64,000 bases of DNA, from assembly GCA_041484525.1 (NCBI GenBank), contig JBGPHT010000016.1:1-64000 (forward strand), given 5' to 3'. Source of the stretch: JBGPHT01 sp041484525. GTDB taxonomy: Bacteria > Acidobacteriota > Terriglobia > Bryobacterales > Bryobacteraceae. The position numbers and the translations under genes were made by a program. The notes below the pieces were generated by a model that searched no databases, was not told the origin of the DNA, and was given only the letters and a program-made list of their open reading frames with translations. Below, piece by piece: positions 49,321 through 57,222 of the stretch; position 1 is the stretch's first letter, and each line of letters begins with the position of its first letter.

Positions 49321-49348
49321 TAAAGGAGTTGCCTAGGGCTGCCGATAT
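49321..49348 (+). promoter_or_regulatory. Sigma-28 (FliA/SigD) promoter of the flgM operon
   Basis: TAAA (49321-49324), 16 bases, GCCGATAT (49341-49348). This is the sigma-D form (TAAA-N14-16-GCCGATAT). The start near 49355 fits an ATG at 49368. The site excludes the upstream in-frame start at 49329, which lies before the transcription start. Confidence 0.65.
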
Positions 49349-49367
49349 GTCCAGTAGCACGAGAAAC

Positions 49368-49685
49368 ATGTCACATATGAAAATCTACGATTCGAATCTA
49401 ACGGGGACCTCGGCTGCGCAGTCGGGGAGGACCCACGAAAGCGTAAAGATAGGCCGCGATCAAAGCACGCGTTCCACCGGCTCCCGGCCGGGCGAAGGCA
49501 GCGACCGCGTGGAGATTTCTTCCACTCTGGGGCGCCTCTCGCGGGCCCTGGACACCTCTAGCACCGAACGAGCTTCGCGCACGCAAGCCCTTGCGGCACA
49601 ATACAGTAGCGGGAAATACAGCGCCGAGTCGAAGGCCACGAGCCGCGCCATTGTGTCGGAGGTTCTGGCGGCGGGACACGAGTAG
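49368..49685 (+). CDS. flgM: FlgM, anti-sigma-28 factor
   Basis: 105 residues from ATG 49368 (MSHMKIYDSNLTG); 49377 is an alternative. The C-terminal half 'SDRVEISSTLGRLSRALDTSSTERASRTQALAAQYSSGKYSAESKATSRAIVSEVL' fits FlgM ('D.V.LS........A......R...V..L...I..G.Y.v....iA..ll'). FlgM holds FliA until it is exported through the finished hook. The gene lies downstream of a sigma-28 promoter, which provides the feedback loop, and heads flgM-flgN-flgK-flgL. Confidence 0.88.
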   Translation: MSHMKIYDSNLTGTSAAQSGRTHESVKIGRDQSTRSTGSRPGEGSDRVEISSTLGRLSRALDTSSTERASRTQALAAQYSSGKYSAESKATSRAIVSEVLAAGHE

Positions 49686-49689
49686 AACC

Positions 49690-50052
49690 ATGGCAGCCGC
49701 GGAGGAAGTGGTCGAACGGCTGGCAGCGCTCGGGCTCGAACTGAACCGGGCGGCGGATCTGTTGATTTCGCCAACCCCTGAGGCGCTTGACCAGACCGCC
49801 GCGTTATTGCGAGCGGCTACATTGGAACTGGCTTTGGTGCGCGGGGGCCTTAGTCCTGGGGCTGGCCTCCCGGCGAAGGAAGCGGCGCGCGGACTGCGGG
49901 CTGCGGCCCATCGTGCCAGCCGGCTGCTCGAAGCCGCGGCGAGCTTTTTTGGGAATTGGAACCGGCATCTGGGCGCGATCACGGGCGGTTATATCCCCGG
50001 CGGGGAGCCGGCGGCGGTGGTTCGCCGGGGACACGTTTCCCTTCACGGGTAA
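49690..50052 (+). CDS. flgN: FlgN-like export chaperone
   Basis: 120 residues from ATG 49690, 4 bases after flgM. Mostly helical ('EEVVERLAALGLELNRAADLL', 'AALLRAATLELALV', 'AAHRASRLLEAAASFFGNWNRHLG'), ending GGYIPGG. Sequence similarity to FlgN is weak, but the size, helical content and position between flgM and flgK fit the chaperone of FlgK and FlgL. 6 bases before flgK. Confidence 0.65.
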   Translation: MAAAEEVVERLAALGLELNRAADLLISPTPEALDQTAALLRAATLELALVRGGLSPGAGLPAKEAARGLRAAAHRASRLLEAAASFFGNWNRHLGAITGGYIPGGEPAAVVRRGHVSLHG

Positions 50053-50058
50053 TAGCCT

Positions 50059-51483
50059 ATGTCGAATCTTCTAGCTTCGTTGGTTTCTTCGGCGGGTGCC
50101 TTGAACGCCTATGACCGGGTGCTCGAGGCCTCGCAGAATAATGTCACCAATGCTTCCACGCCCGGCTACGTGCGGCAGCGGCTGCAACTGCAAGCTCTGA
50201 CGTTCGACCCCGGCGGCGTGCGCGTGGGTGACTTGCAATCGGCGCGCAATGAGTACGCCGAACGCGCCGTGCGCCGCCAGAACGTGGGGCTGGGACGAGA
50301 GCAGCAGAACGTCAGTAGCATGAGTTCGCTAGAGTCGCTCTTCGATATCTCCGGCACTAGCGGAATACCCAAGGCTCTCAACCTGCTAAACCAGGCGTTT
50401 TCCGCGTGGGGAGCGAGCCCGGGTAACGTGGCGGGACGCCAGGCCGTGATCCTCCAGGCGGGCAATACGGCCCAGGCATTCCAGCAGGTCGCCGCCGGCC
50501 TCGACACTCTCGCCGAGGACACGAACAACCAATTGCGGGACACCGTCAAGCAGATCAACCTGCTGGTAGGGGAATTACATGGCTACAACACCGAGGCGCT
50601 GAAGGGGAACGGCGGAAGTCCGGGCCTGGACGCCCAAATCCACGCGAAACTCGAGGAACTCTCGCAGTACGTCGACTTCACGGCTACCGAACAACCGGAT
50701 CACACAGTAACGGTGCTGTTGAACGGTCAAGTGCCGCTGCTCATCGAGGATAAGCAATTTCCGCTCTCCACCGGTGTGCAGAATGTGGATGCTGCCACCG
50801 CCGCCTTTCCGAACGCGCCGCCTCTGGCATACGTGCGGGCCGCCGACGGCACTGCTATCACGGGTCAGGTCACGGACGGGCAACTTGGCGCCTTGATCGC
50901 ATTCCGCAACCAGACGCTGCCTACTTATATGGGCGACACTTCGCAACCGGGCGACGTGAATCGGATGGCGAAGGCCTTCGCCGATCGCGTCAACGGCATT
51001 CTTACAAGTGGAGAGGTCTCGGCCGGTCCGCCGCCGGTGAACGGTTCGCCCCTGTTCGTTTACGACGCGACGGACGATAACAACGTGGCGGCAACGCTGC
51101 AGGTGGACCCGGCCTTTACGTCGGACCAGTTGGGCGCGACTGCTCCGGGGCCGCCCCCAGTTTCGAACGGCATTCCCCTGGCTCTTTCCGCCTTAGCCTC
51201 GCCGACTTTGGATGCCGATAAGATCGACGGCGTGAGCTTCAGCGAGTTCTTCGGTGCGTTGGCCGCCAATGCAGGCAGCGGACTGGAGGACGCTACTACC
51301 GGCCAGCAGGTGCAGCAGTCCCTCGTAGGCCAAGCCAAGGTTCTTCGCCAGCAGCTTTCCGGGATCTCCCTGGATGAAGAGGCAACCCTGCTGATCCAGT
51401 TCCAGCGGGGATACCAGGCCGTGTCCAAATACATCACCGTGCTCGACACGCTCACCCAGAGTGTAATCGACATTCTCCGGTAA
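50059..51483 (+). CDS. flgK: FlgK, hook-filament junction protein 1
   Basis: 474 residues. N-terminus 'LVSSAGALNAYDRVLEASQNNVTNASTPGYVRQRLQLQ' and C-terminus 'QLSGISLDEEATLLIQFQRGYQAVSKYITVLDTLTQSVIDIL' are standard FlgK signatures. It joins hook and filament. Slightly short compared with enteric FlgK (about 550) because the central domain is smaller. Followed by flgL after 8 bases. Confidence 0.95.
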   Translation: MSNLLASLVSSAGALNAYDRVLEASQNNVTNASTPGYVRQRLQLQALTFDPGGVRVGDLQSARNEYAERAVRRQNVGLGREQQNVSSMSSLESLFDISGTSGIPKALNLLNQAFSAWGASPGNVAGRQAVILQAGNTAQAFQQVAAGLDTLAEDTNNQLRDTVKQINLLVGELHGYNTEALKGNGGSPGLDAQIHAKLEELSQYVDFTATEQPDHTVTVLLNGQVPLLIEDKQFPLSTGVQNVDAATAAFPNAPPLAYVRAADGTAITGQVTDGQLGALIAFRNQTLPTYMGDTSQPGDVNRMAKAFADRVNGILTSGEVSAGPPPVNGSPLFVYDATDDNNVAATLQVDPAFTSDQLGATAPGPPPVSNGIPLALSALASPTLDADKIDGVSFSEFFGALAANAGSGLEDATTGQQVQQSLVGQAKVLRQQLSGISLDEEATLLIQFQRGYQAVSKYITVLDTLTQSVIDILR

Positions 51484-51491
51484 CGACCCAT

Positions 51492-52412
51492 ATGCTCACC
51501 AACCTTGACCCATCGGCGGAACTCTTCCTGGGAGACATTGGCCGGCTCCAGCAAAGGCTGCAGGATGTTTCGCGGCAGATATCCTCGGGAAAACGGATTA
51601 CGAAGCCATCAGACGCGCCCGACCAGATCGCGCCGCTGCTGCAGCTTCGCGCCAACTTGCTGCGCAACCAGCAGATTCAGGCAAACATGGCGGTGTCGAA
51701 GACGGTTGACGACACTGCCGAAAGTGCCCTCGGTTCTGCCGGCAAGCTCTTGGACCGCGCTTTGGCGGTGGCTTCTCAGGCGCTGAGCTTCAGTCAAGAC
51801 ACCTCGGGTTGGCCGGCGCTCGCCGACCAGGTGCAATCGCTCCAGGAGCAGATGCTAAACCTCAGCCAATCTACCGTAGATGGGCGGTTCATCTTCACTG
51901 GCGATGACGATACGAAACCGGCATACACCCAGGATCTCACCGCGGTTAATGGAGTGACGCGCCTTTCGAGTGCGCCCGTCACGCGCCAATTCGAACATCC
52001 CGCCGGCGGGTCCTTTCTCAGCGGGTTAAGCGCGCAGGACATTTTCGACCACCGCAATCCTGACGATTCGCTGGCAACGGACAACGTTTTTGCAGCCCTG
52101 AACAGCTTACGGACAGCGCTCTTAAACGGCGACACCGCCGCACTCCACACCGCCGTCGATTCGATCAAGTCCGGTACTGATTATGTGAATAGGTCGGTGT
52201 CGTTTTACGGAAACACGCAGACGCGAATTGAAGACGCTACCAACTACGCAGCAACCTACGATGTCCGCATCCAGATCGAGATCAGCCAAAAAGAAGAGGC
52301 CGATGTTGTCTCCGCCGCTTTGGCATCCACTCAAGTGAATACGCAACTTCAGGCGGCTTTTCAGATGCGCTCCAATATGACGCGCCACAGCCTGTTCGAC
52401 TACCTCGGATGA
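51492..52412 (+). CDS. flgL: FlgL, hook-filament junction protein 3
   Basis: 306 residues. 'FLGDIGRLQQRLQDVSRQISSGKRITKPSDAPDQIAPLLQLRANLL' at the N-terminus and 'YGNTQTRIEDATNYAATYDVRIQIEISQKEEADVVSAALASTQVNTQLQAAFQMRS' at the C-terminus match FlgL/flagellin-type helical ends. It lacks the size and central domains of flagellin. The final codons and stop form the left end of a 36-bp repeat whose second copy is 70 bases away. Confidence 0.92.
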   Translation: MLTNLDPSAELFLGDIGRLQQRLQDVSRQISSGKRITKPSDAPDQIAPLLQLRANLLRNQQIQANMAVSKTVDDTAESALGSAGKLLDRALAVASQALSFSQDTSGWPALADQVQSLQEQMLNLSQSTVDGRFIFTGDDDTKPAYTQDLTAVNGVTRLSSAPVTRQFEHPAGGSFLSGLSAQDIFDHRNPDDSLATDNVFAALNSLRTALLNGDTAALHTAVDSIKSGTDYVNRSVSFYGNTQTRIEDATNYAATYDVRIQIEISQKEEADVVSAALASTQVNTQLQAAFQMRSNMTRHSLFDYLG

Positions 52413-52441
52413 TCCCCCAAACGCGCGTCAGCCGAAGAGAT
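52406..52441 (+). repeat. 36-bp exact direct repeat, copy 1
   Basis: Starts CGGATGATCCCC and ends CCGAAGAGAT; copy 2 is at 52476-52511. This copy includes the flgL stop codon. The flanking bases differ, so the identity ends exactly at 36 bp. It contains the palindrome ACGCGCGT. Confidence 0.9.
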
Positions 52442-52475
52442 CAAACAACGGCTACCGGGCAAGCGCGGCGCGTCC

Positions 52476-52511
52476 CGGATGATCCCCCAAACGCGCGTCA
52501 GCCGAAGAGAT
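52476..52511 (+). repeat. 36-bp exact direct repeat, copy 2
   Basis: Identical to 52406-52441. This copy includes the last codons and stop of the convergent YgiC-like gene (stop at 52498-52500). Because copy 1 also carries those codons, copy 1 probably arose from copy 2 by duplication during a rearrangement at the 3' end of flgL. Confidence 0.9.
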
Positions 52512-53628
52512 GGGGTACGAACTGGCTGAGGTTGGTGGTGACGGGGATGGCGGATTCGCGGATCCCGATGCCGCCGGCCGCATTTCCTTCCTCATGCCCG
52601 ATCACCCAACTCCCCAGCACCGGGTATTTGCCGGCAAATGCCTGGAGCGGCGCCAGTTCCTGGTAGATGTAGCCCTCGGCTCCGTAGTCGCCTTCCGTTT
52701 GGATATCCTTGCCCGGCTGGTGCAGCGTGACGTTCGCGCCCTCGCGGCCGAGCAGCGGCTTCTTCACCCACGACATCATCAGTCCCGGACCATCGAAGCT
52801 GGCTTCCAGCAGGTTCGGATGACGCGGGTACAGCTTCCAGAGCACCGGCAGGATGCCCTTGTTGGACAGCAGCATCTTCCATGGCGGCTCGATCCACATC
52901 GTGGGCGCGCTGCCGACGTGCTTTCCGAATTCCTCGCGCACCATCCATTCCCACGGATACAGCTTGAAGACGGCGCCCAGCGGCCGATCGTCCGGACCCA
53001 CAAAACTGCTGCCATCCCATCCGACTTCGTCGATCGGAAAGATCGAAGTCTCGAGGCCAGCCTGCCGGGCCAGGTCCTCGAGATACGTGACAGTCATGCC
53101 GTCTTCGGCATCGTCCATGGAGCAGAAATCGACGTGCCGCCCCGGCAGATACGCCTTCAGTTCCTGCCACAGCGCCAGCAGCCGCTCGTGAATCGAATTA
53201 AACTGATCGCGCTTCGGAAAGACATCCTGCAGCCAGTGCCACTGCACCACCGCCGCTTCGAGCAACGACGTCGGCGTGTCGGCGTTGTACTCCAGAAGTT
53301 TGGGCGGATTCACCCCGTCGTAAACCAGATCGAATCGGCCGTACAGCGAGGGCGGCTCGGCCTCCCAGGAGCTTTCGATCAGCGGAATGGCGCTCTCGGG
53401 AATGGCCATCTGGCGGTACAGTTGGCCATCGATGATGTGCTGCGCGGCGGCCAGCGTCATCTTCTCCAGTTCGTTCGTGGCCGCTTCCAGAACGTCCACT
53501 TCTTTCGCCGTGAATTCGTAGAACGCCGATTCGTTCCAGTAAGGCTGCTCGCCCGTGTGCCAGGTGAGCCCCACCTCCTGCACCTTACGCTGCCAATCGT
53601 CGCGAGGCGTCGTCTGAATCCGCCGCAT
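52498..53628 (-). CDS. Glutathionylspermidine-synthase family (YgiC/YjfC-like) ATP-grasp protein
   Basis: 376 residues from ATG 53628, which overlaps the upstream stop (TAATG). Typical family segments: 'YWNESAFYEFTAKEVDVLEAATNELEKM', 'YGRFDLVYDGVNPPKLLEYNADTPTSLLEAAVVQW', 'LLSNKGILPVLWKLYPRHPNLLEASF', 'WVKKPLLGREGANV' and 'GSWVIGHEEGNAAGGIGIRES'. It resembles the synthetase half of GSP synthase without the amidase half. ATP-dependent ligation of a peptide-like substrate is expected; the substrate of the stand-alone form is unknown. Paired with a YgiB-like lipoprotein as in E. coli. Confidence 0.88.
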   Translation of the reverse strand: MRRIQTTPRDDWQRKVQEVGLTWHTGEQPYWNESAFYEFTAKEVDVLEAATNELEKMTLAAAQHIIDGQLYRQMAIPESAIPLIESSWEAEPPSLYGRFDLVYDGVNPPKLLEYNADTPTSLLEAAVVQWHWLQDVFPKRDQFNSIHERLLALWQELKAYLPGRHVDFCSMDDAEDGMTVTYLEDLARQAGLETSIFPIDEVGWDGSSFVGPDDRPLGAVFKLYPWEWMVREEFGKHVGSAPTMWIEPPWKMLLSNKGILPVLWKLYPRHPNLLEASFDGPGLMMSWVKKPLLGREGANVTLHQPGKDIQTEGDYGAEGYIYQELAPLQAFAGKYPVLGSWVIGHEEGNAAGGIGIRESAIPVTTNLSQFVPHLFG

Positions 53629-53972
53629 TATTCCCCCGCTCCATGTCCCGAGCCCGTCGATCCGAATCCGCCGCGCTCCACGCCGGGAGACGACGACGTT
53701 CCGCCCGAACGCGTGTAGGCCGCGCCTGGAGCCGCATGCACCGCGCCGCCGCGCGACACGTAGGTTCGATACCGATCGTAGTAATACGGATATGGGTAGT
53801 GGTAGGTCATCGGAACCCACCCACCTTGCCAATAGTAGCCGCCGCCATTGACGGCGTCCAGACAAGCCTGCTCGCTGAACATGCCGGACTCGCATGGATC
53901 CTGGCGACGGTTGCACGCCGCCAGCCCCATGGCCGCCACCACGGTCAGCGTAACTTTCGCCGACTTCTTCAT
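53628..53972 (-). CDS. YgiB/DUF1190-like small lipoprotein
   Basis: 114 residues from ATG 53972 (MKKSAKVTLTVVAAMGLAAC); an ATG at 53984 is also in frame. The signal ends with a lipobox (GLAAC). The mature part has 'CESGMFSEQACLDAVNGGGYYWQGGWVPMTYHYPYPYYYDRY', Tyr-rich, then a Ser/Gly tail. 'F.s...C........' followed by aromatic repeats recalls DUF1190 of YgiB/YjfM, whose genes precede ygiC/yjfC. Coupled to that gene by TAATG. Function unknown. Confidence 0.65.
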   Translation of the reverse strand: MKKSAKVTLTVVAAMGLAACNRRQDPCESGMFSEQACLDAVNGGGYYWQGGWVPMTYHYPYPYYYDRYRTYVSRGGAVHAAPGAAYTRSGGTSSSPGVERGGFGSTGSGHGAGE

Positions 53973-54082
53973 CCGGATTTCCATAGTGGCATACCGCGCT
54001 CGGTTCCGCATCTGCGGCCGCACGGATGCGGACCAGCGCCTTCGCTGGCGCGGCCTGGCTTGCTCAGCTTGATTTCGCGAGG

Positions 54083-55045
54083 CTACATCTTCCGCGCGTA
54101 GTAGCCCTTGCGCGCGTGGACCTGAAGGTCCTTGCGACCCTTCACGCGGAGATCGATCGTATGGAACAGGCCGTCCGTGAGGAGCGGCTCCGGACGGTAG
54201 GAAATGTTGTACTGGTGGCGCAGTTCATTGGCGATGTTTTCGAACGACTGCTCCAGGTCCTCCACCTTGAATGGGAAGAAGGCGCGGCCGCCGGTCTCGG
54301 CAGTGAAGTACTTCAGCACCTTGTCGCCGTCACTCTCGATGCGGCTGATGTTGGTCGAGATGGCGTAGATCACCACGTCGGCCTTCTGCGCCATTTCGAG
54401 CGCCTGGTCGCGCGTGTAGCGGCTCTGGTTGTCGTCGCCGTCGGTCACGATCACCATGGCGCGGCGGAATTTGTGCTTCGGCTGGTCCTGCTGCAGCTTG
54501 TCGCGGCAGGCGAAAAAGACGGCGTCGTAGAGCGCCGTGCCGCCGCCGGGGCGCAGGCCGCGAATCGCGGTGTCGAGCTTGGTTGTATCGTCGATGAGGT
54601 CGGCCACCAACTCGGGCGAGGTGTCGAAGCTCACCACCATAGCCTTATCCTGGTTGGCCTTGACCACCGTGTTGATGAACCCGACCGCGGCTTCCTGCTC
54701 GAACTTGAAGCGGTCGCGAATGCTGTTACTGGTGTCGATGAGAATGCCGAGCCGCAACGGCAGGTCGGATTCCGCATTGAATTCCTGGACTACCTGGGGC
54801 TTCTTGCCTTCGATCACCTCGAAATCTTCCTTGCCGAGGTTGGTCACGAAGCGGCCCTTCTTATCCGTCACCGTGAAGAGCATGTCGACGCGCGTCACGT
54901 CGACGATGATGCGCGTGGGATCGTCGCTGCGAACCGCGCCTTGCGGCTGGCTTGGTTGCGGCGGCTGCTGTTGCGCCGGCAGCGCGGCAAGCGCAAGCAC
55001 ACCAAGAGACGCAACGGTGGGCACCCAAAAACGCATATGACTCAT
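54083..55045 (-). CDS. VWFA-related secreted protein (TIGR03436-type)
   Basis: 320 residues from ATG 55045 (MSHMRFWVP...), overlapping the upstream stop (TAATG); MRFWV at 55036 is possible. Signal peptide, then Gln/Pro linker, then a short beta domain 'RVDMLFTVTDKKGRFVTNLGKEDFEVIEGKKPQ', then a VWA domain with MIDAS 'IDTSNS', 'GGGTALYDAV' and 'VTDGDDNQS'. This is the acidobacterial VWFA-related family, expected to be exported and metal-dependent in binding. The partner is unknown. Confidence 0.9.
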   Translation of the reverse strand: MSHMRFWVPTVASLGVLALAALPAQQQPPQPSQPQGAVRSDDPTRIIVDVTRVDMLFTVTDKKGRFVTNLGKEDFEVIEGKKPQVVQEFNAESDLPLRLGILIDTSNSIRDRFKFEQEAAVGFINTVVKANQDKAMVVSFDTSPELVADLIDDTTKLDTAIRGLRPGGGTALYDAVFFACRDKLQQDQPKHKFRRAMVIVTDGDDNQSRYTRDQALEMAQKADVVIYAISTNISRIESDGDKVLKYFTAETGGRAFFPFKVEDLEQSFENIANELRHQYNISYRPEPLLTDGLFHTIDLRVKGRKDLQVHARKGYYARKM

Positions 55046-55953
55046 TATAGCCGCGGGGCGGCAGGAAGTTCCGCCAGCCACGCTTCCAGATCGGGCGGCA
55101 GGGGTGAAACCACCGTCACCGCTTCCCCCGTCGCCGGGGTGTGAAAGCGAATGCGGTGGGCGTGGAGGAAGTACCGCCCGTGCGAACTCGGCGGCGCGCC
55201 GTAAAGTGAGTCGCCCGCGACCGCGTGGCCGATACTCGACAGGTGCACGCGGATCTGGTGAGTCCGGCCGGTGCCGATCCGGACTTCGAGGAGCGTGAAC
55301 TTCTCGAAGCGGCGCAGGACGCGGTATTCCGACCAGGCCGCGCGGCCCTCGGCCAGCCGCGCAGTCATCCGAATCCGCCGCACGGGGTCGCGCGCGATGG
55401 GCCGCTCGATGCGGCCGGTCTCCTGCTTCACGCAGCCGTGAACCAGCGCCAGGTAGACTTTCTCCACCTGCCGGCCGGAAAATTGCGCCGCCAATTGCTG
55501 GTGCGCGGCATCCGTCTTGGCCACCAGCAAAACCCCGCTGGTGAAGCGGTCCAGGCGGTGGACGATGCCCGGACGGAGCGCTCCGCCGACGCCCGAGAGC
55601 GTTTCGAAACGGTGAAGCAGCGCGTTCACCAGCGTTCCCGAGTGGACCCCGGCGCCGGCGTGCACCACCATGCCGGCCGGCTTGTCGATGGCCACCACGG
55701 CTTCGTCCTCATAGAGAACAACCAGCGGAATATCTTCCGCCGTGGCGTGGAGCGCCGGAGCCGCGGCGGGCTCGACGTCGAACCAATCGCCCGAGCGCAC
55801 CGTGTGGGACGAGCGGGCGAGCCGGCCATTCACCAGCACGCGGCCGTTCTGAATCCACTGCTGAATGCGCGAGCGGCTGAACTCCGGCAACCGTTCGTGG
55901 AGCAGTTGGTCCAGTCGCTTGCCGGTGTCGGACGGCTCGGCGGAGAGGCGCAC
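55045..55953 (-). CDS. rluD: RluD/RluA-family 23S rRNA pseudouridine synthase
   Basis: 302 residues. N-terminal S4 domain ('KRLDQLLHERLPEFSRSRIQQWIQNGRVLVNG'), then 'YEDEAVVAIDKPAGMVVHAG', catalytic Asp in 'GIVHRLDRFTSGVLLVAKT' and 'RTHQIRVHLSSIGHAVAGDSLYG'. The arrangement with S4 and the HRLD motif matches RluD, which modifies helix 69 of 23S rRNA; RluC/TruC-like targets cannot be excluded. Divergent from the SDR gene with 18 bases between the starts. Confidence 0.9.
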   Translation of the reverse strand: MRLSAEPSDTGKRLDQLLHERLPEFSRSRIQQWIQNGRVLVNGRLARSSHTVRSGDWFDVEPAAAPALHATAEDIPLVVLYEDEAVVAIDKPAGMVVHAGAGVHSGTLVNALLHRFETLSGVGGALRPGIVHRLDRFTSGVLLVAKTDAAHQQLAAQFSGRQVEKVYLALVHGCVKQETGRIERPIARDPVRRIRMTARLAEGRAAWSEYRVLRRFEKFTLLEVRIGTGRTHQIRVHLSSIGHAVAGDSLYGAPPSSHGRYFLHAHRIRFHTPATGEAVTVVSPLPPDLEAWLAELPAAPRL

Positions 55954-55971
55954 AAGCTGTATTCTACGAAA

Positions 55972-56748
55972 ATGGACCTATCGCTCGATTCGAAGTCCGC
56001 GCTCGTCACCGGCGCCAGCAAGGGAGTTGGGAGAGGGATTGCGCTCGAACTGGCGCGCTTAGGTTGCGACGTGGCGGTGAACTACCACTCTGACCGCGAG
56101 GGCGCCGAAGCCACGGTATCGGAGATCGCGGCGCTCGGGCGCGCGGCGTTCGCAGTCCAGGCGGACGTGGCGAGCGGCGAGGCCGTGGACCGCATGTTCG
56201 GCGAAGTGTTCGAGCGGTTTCCGCGGCTCGACATCCTGGTGAACAACTCCGGCACGCAGGTATGGAAGCCGCTGCTCGAACTCGAAGAGGCCGAGTGGGA
56301 CCGCGTGATCGATACCAATTTAAAGGGCTGCTTCCTGTGCACGCAGCGCGCGGCGCGCCACATGATGGAGCGCGGCGGCCGCATCATCAACATCGGGTCC
56401 GGATGCAACAAGATCCCGTTTCCGAATCTTGTGAGCTACACGGCGAGCAAGGGCGGGATCGAAATGTTCACCAAAGTGTCCGCCGCGGAATTGGGACAGT
56501 ACGGGATTACCGTGAACTGTGTGGCGCCGGGGGCCATCGAAATCGAACGCACGAAGCTGGAGCTTTCCGACTACGCCGGAACCTGGGCGTCGCGCACGCC
56601 TCTGGGGCGCGTGGGGCAGCCGCTCGATGTGGCGCGCGCGGTCGCCTTCTTCGCCGGCGAAGGAGCGGAATTCATCACGGGGCAGACGCTATGGGTGGAC
56701 GGCGGGTTGTTCACGCGCCCGAGTTGGCCGTATCCGGTGGGGTCGTGA
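55972..56748 (+). CDS. Short-chain dehydrogenase/reductase (FabG-like)
   Basis: 258 residues from ATG 55972. Rossmann motif TGASKGVGRG (about 14-23), NNSG (91-94), catalytic Ser143 and Tyr156/Lys160 (SYTASK), and the C-terminal 'FITGQTLWVDGG'. Classical SDR similar to 3-oxoacyl-ACP reductase; NAD(P)H-dependent reduction or oxidation of an unknown substrate. The last 38 bases overlap the convergent zinc-ribbon gene. Confidence 0.9.
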   Translation: MDLSLDSKSALVTGASKGVGRGIALELARLGCDVAVNYHSDREGAEATVSEIAALGRAAFAVQADVASGEAVDRMFGEVFERFPRLDILVNNSGTQVWKPLLELEEAEWDRVIDTNLKGCFLCTQRAARHMMERGGRIINIGSGCNKIPFPNLVSYTASKGGIEMFTKVSAAELGQYGITVNCVAPGAIEIERTKLELSDYAGTWASRTPLGRVGQPLDVARAVAFFAGEGAEFITGQTLWVDGGLFTRPSWPYPVGS

Positions 56749-57139
56749 CCTGCTGGGCGGCGGGGCCTTCCGGCTTGGGTTGCGATTCCGCTTTCTCGGC
56801 CGCCTCGCTGGCCAGTGCGGACGCCAGCGGGCGGCGGTCGTAGAACTGGATGCGGCAATACCGGCAGTGATGGATCTTGCCGCCGATCACCCACTCGATC
56901 CAATTGAACAGGCCGCGATTGATCGGGTCGATCTTGTCGCGTTCTTTCAGTTTGATCACGCGCGCCGTGCCGCAGCGCGGGCAGCGGCTTTCGGGACCGA
57001 AGTGCAGCATGAAGCGCCGTGCCACATAATCTTCGTGCTTGCAGTCGCGGCACTCATAAATCGCCATATACTGGATCCGCTCGAAGAAGGTTCGATGGAC
57101 GCGCTTCAATCGACCGCCGCATTGGCTGCACTTGCGCAC
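56711..57139 (-). CDS. Zinc-ribbon protein of unknown function
   Basis: 142 residues. Four CxxC pairs are visible: CSQC (4-7), CRDC (31-34), CPRC (54-57), CRYC (about 93-96), suggesting two zinc ribbons. Between them 'RVHRTFFERIQYMAIYECRDCKHEDYVARRF'. The C-terminal about 40 residues are Ala/Pro/Glu-rich and lie opposite the SDR 3' end. No family recognised. It is divergent from uvrA with 83 bases between. Confidence 0.65.
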   Translation of the reverse strand: MRKCSQCGGRLKRVHRTFFERIQYMAIYECRDCKHEDYVARRFMLHFGPESRCPRCGTARVIKLKERDKIDPINRGLFNWIEWVIGGKIHHCRYCRIQFYDRRPLASALASEAAEKAESQPKPEGPAAQQVTTPPDTANSGA

Positions 57140-57222
57140 TCCTTCGAGTTATAACTCAATTTGCGGAACCGGCACAAGGCGCGCCACAATAGTAGATTCA
57201 CCTCCTCAGTCCGTGACTCACT

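Noticed and set aside
54083..55045. VWFA protein as the missing partner of the MoxR pair
   Set aside because: It lies 8 kb away, is exported and belongs to a distinct acidobacterial family, whereas the MoxR partner should be cytoplasmic.
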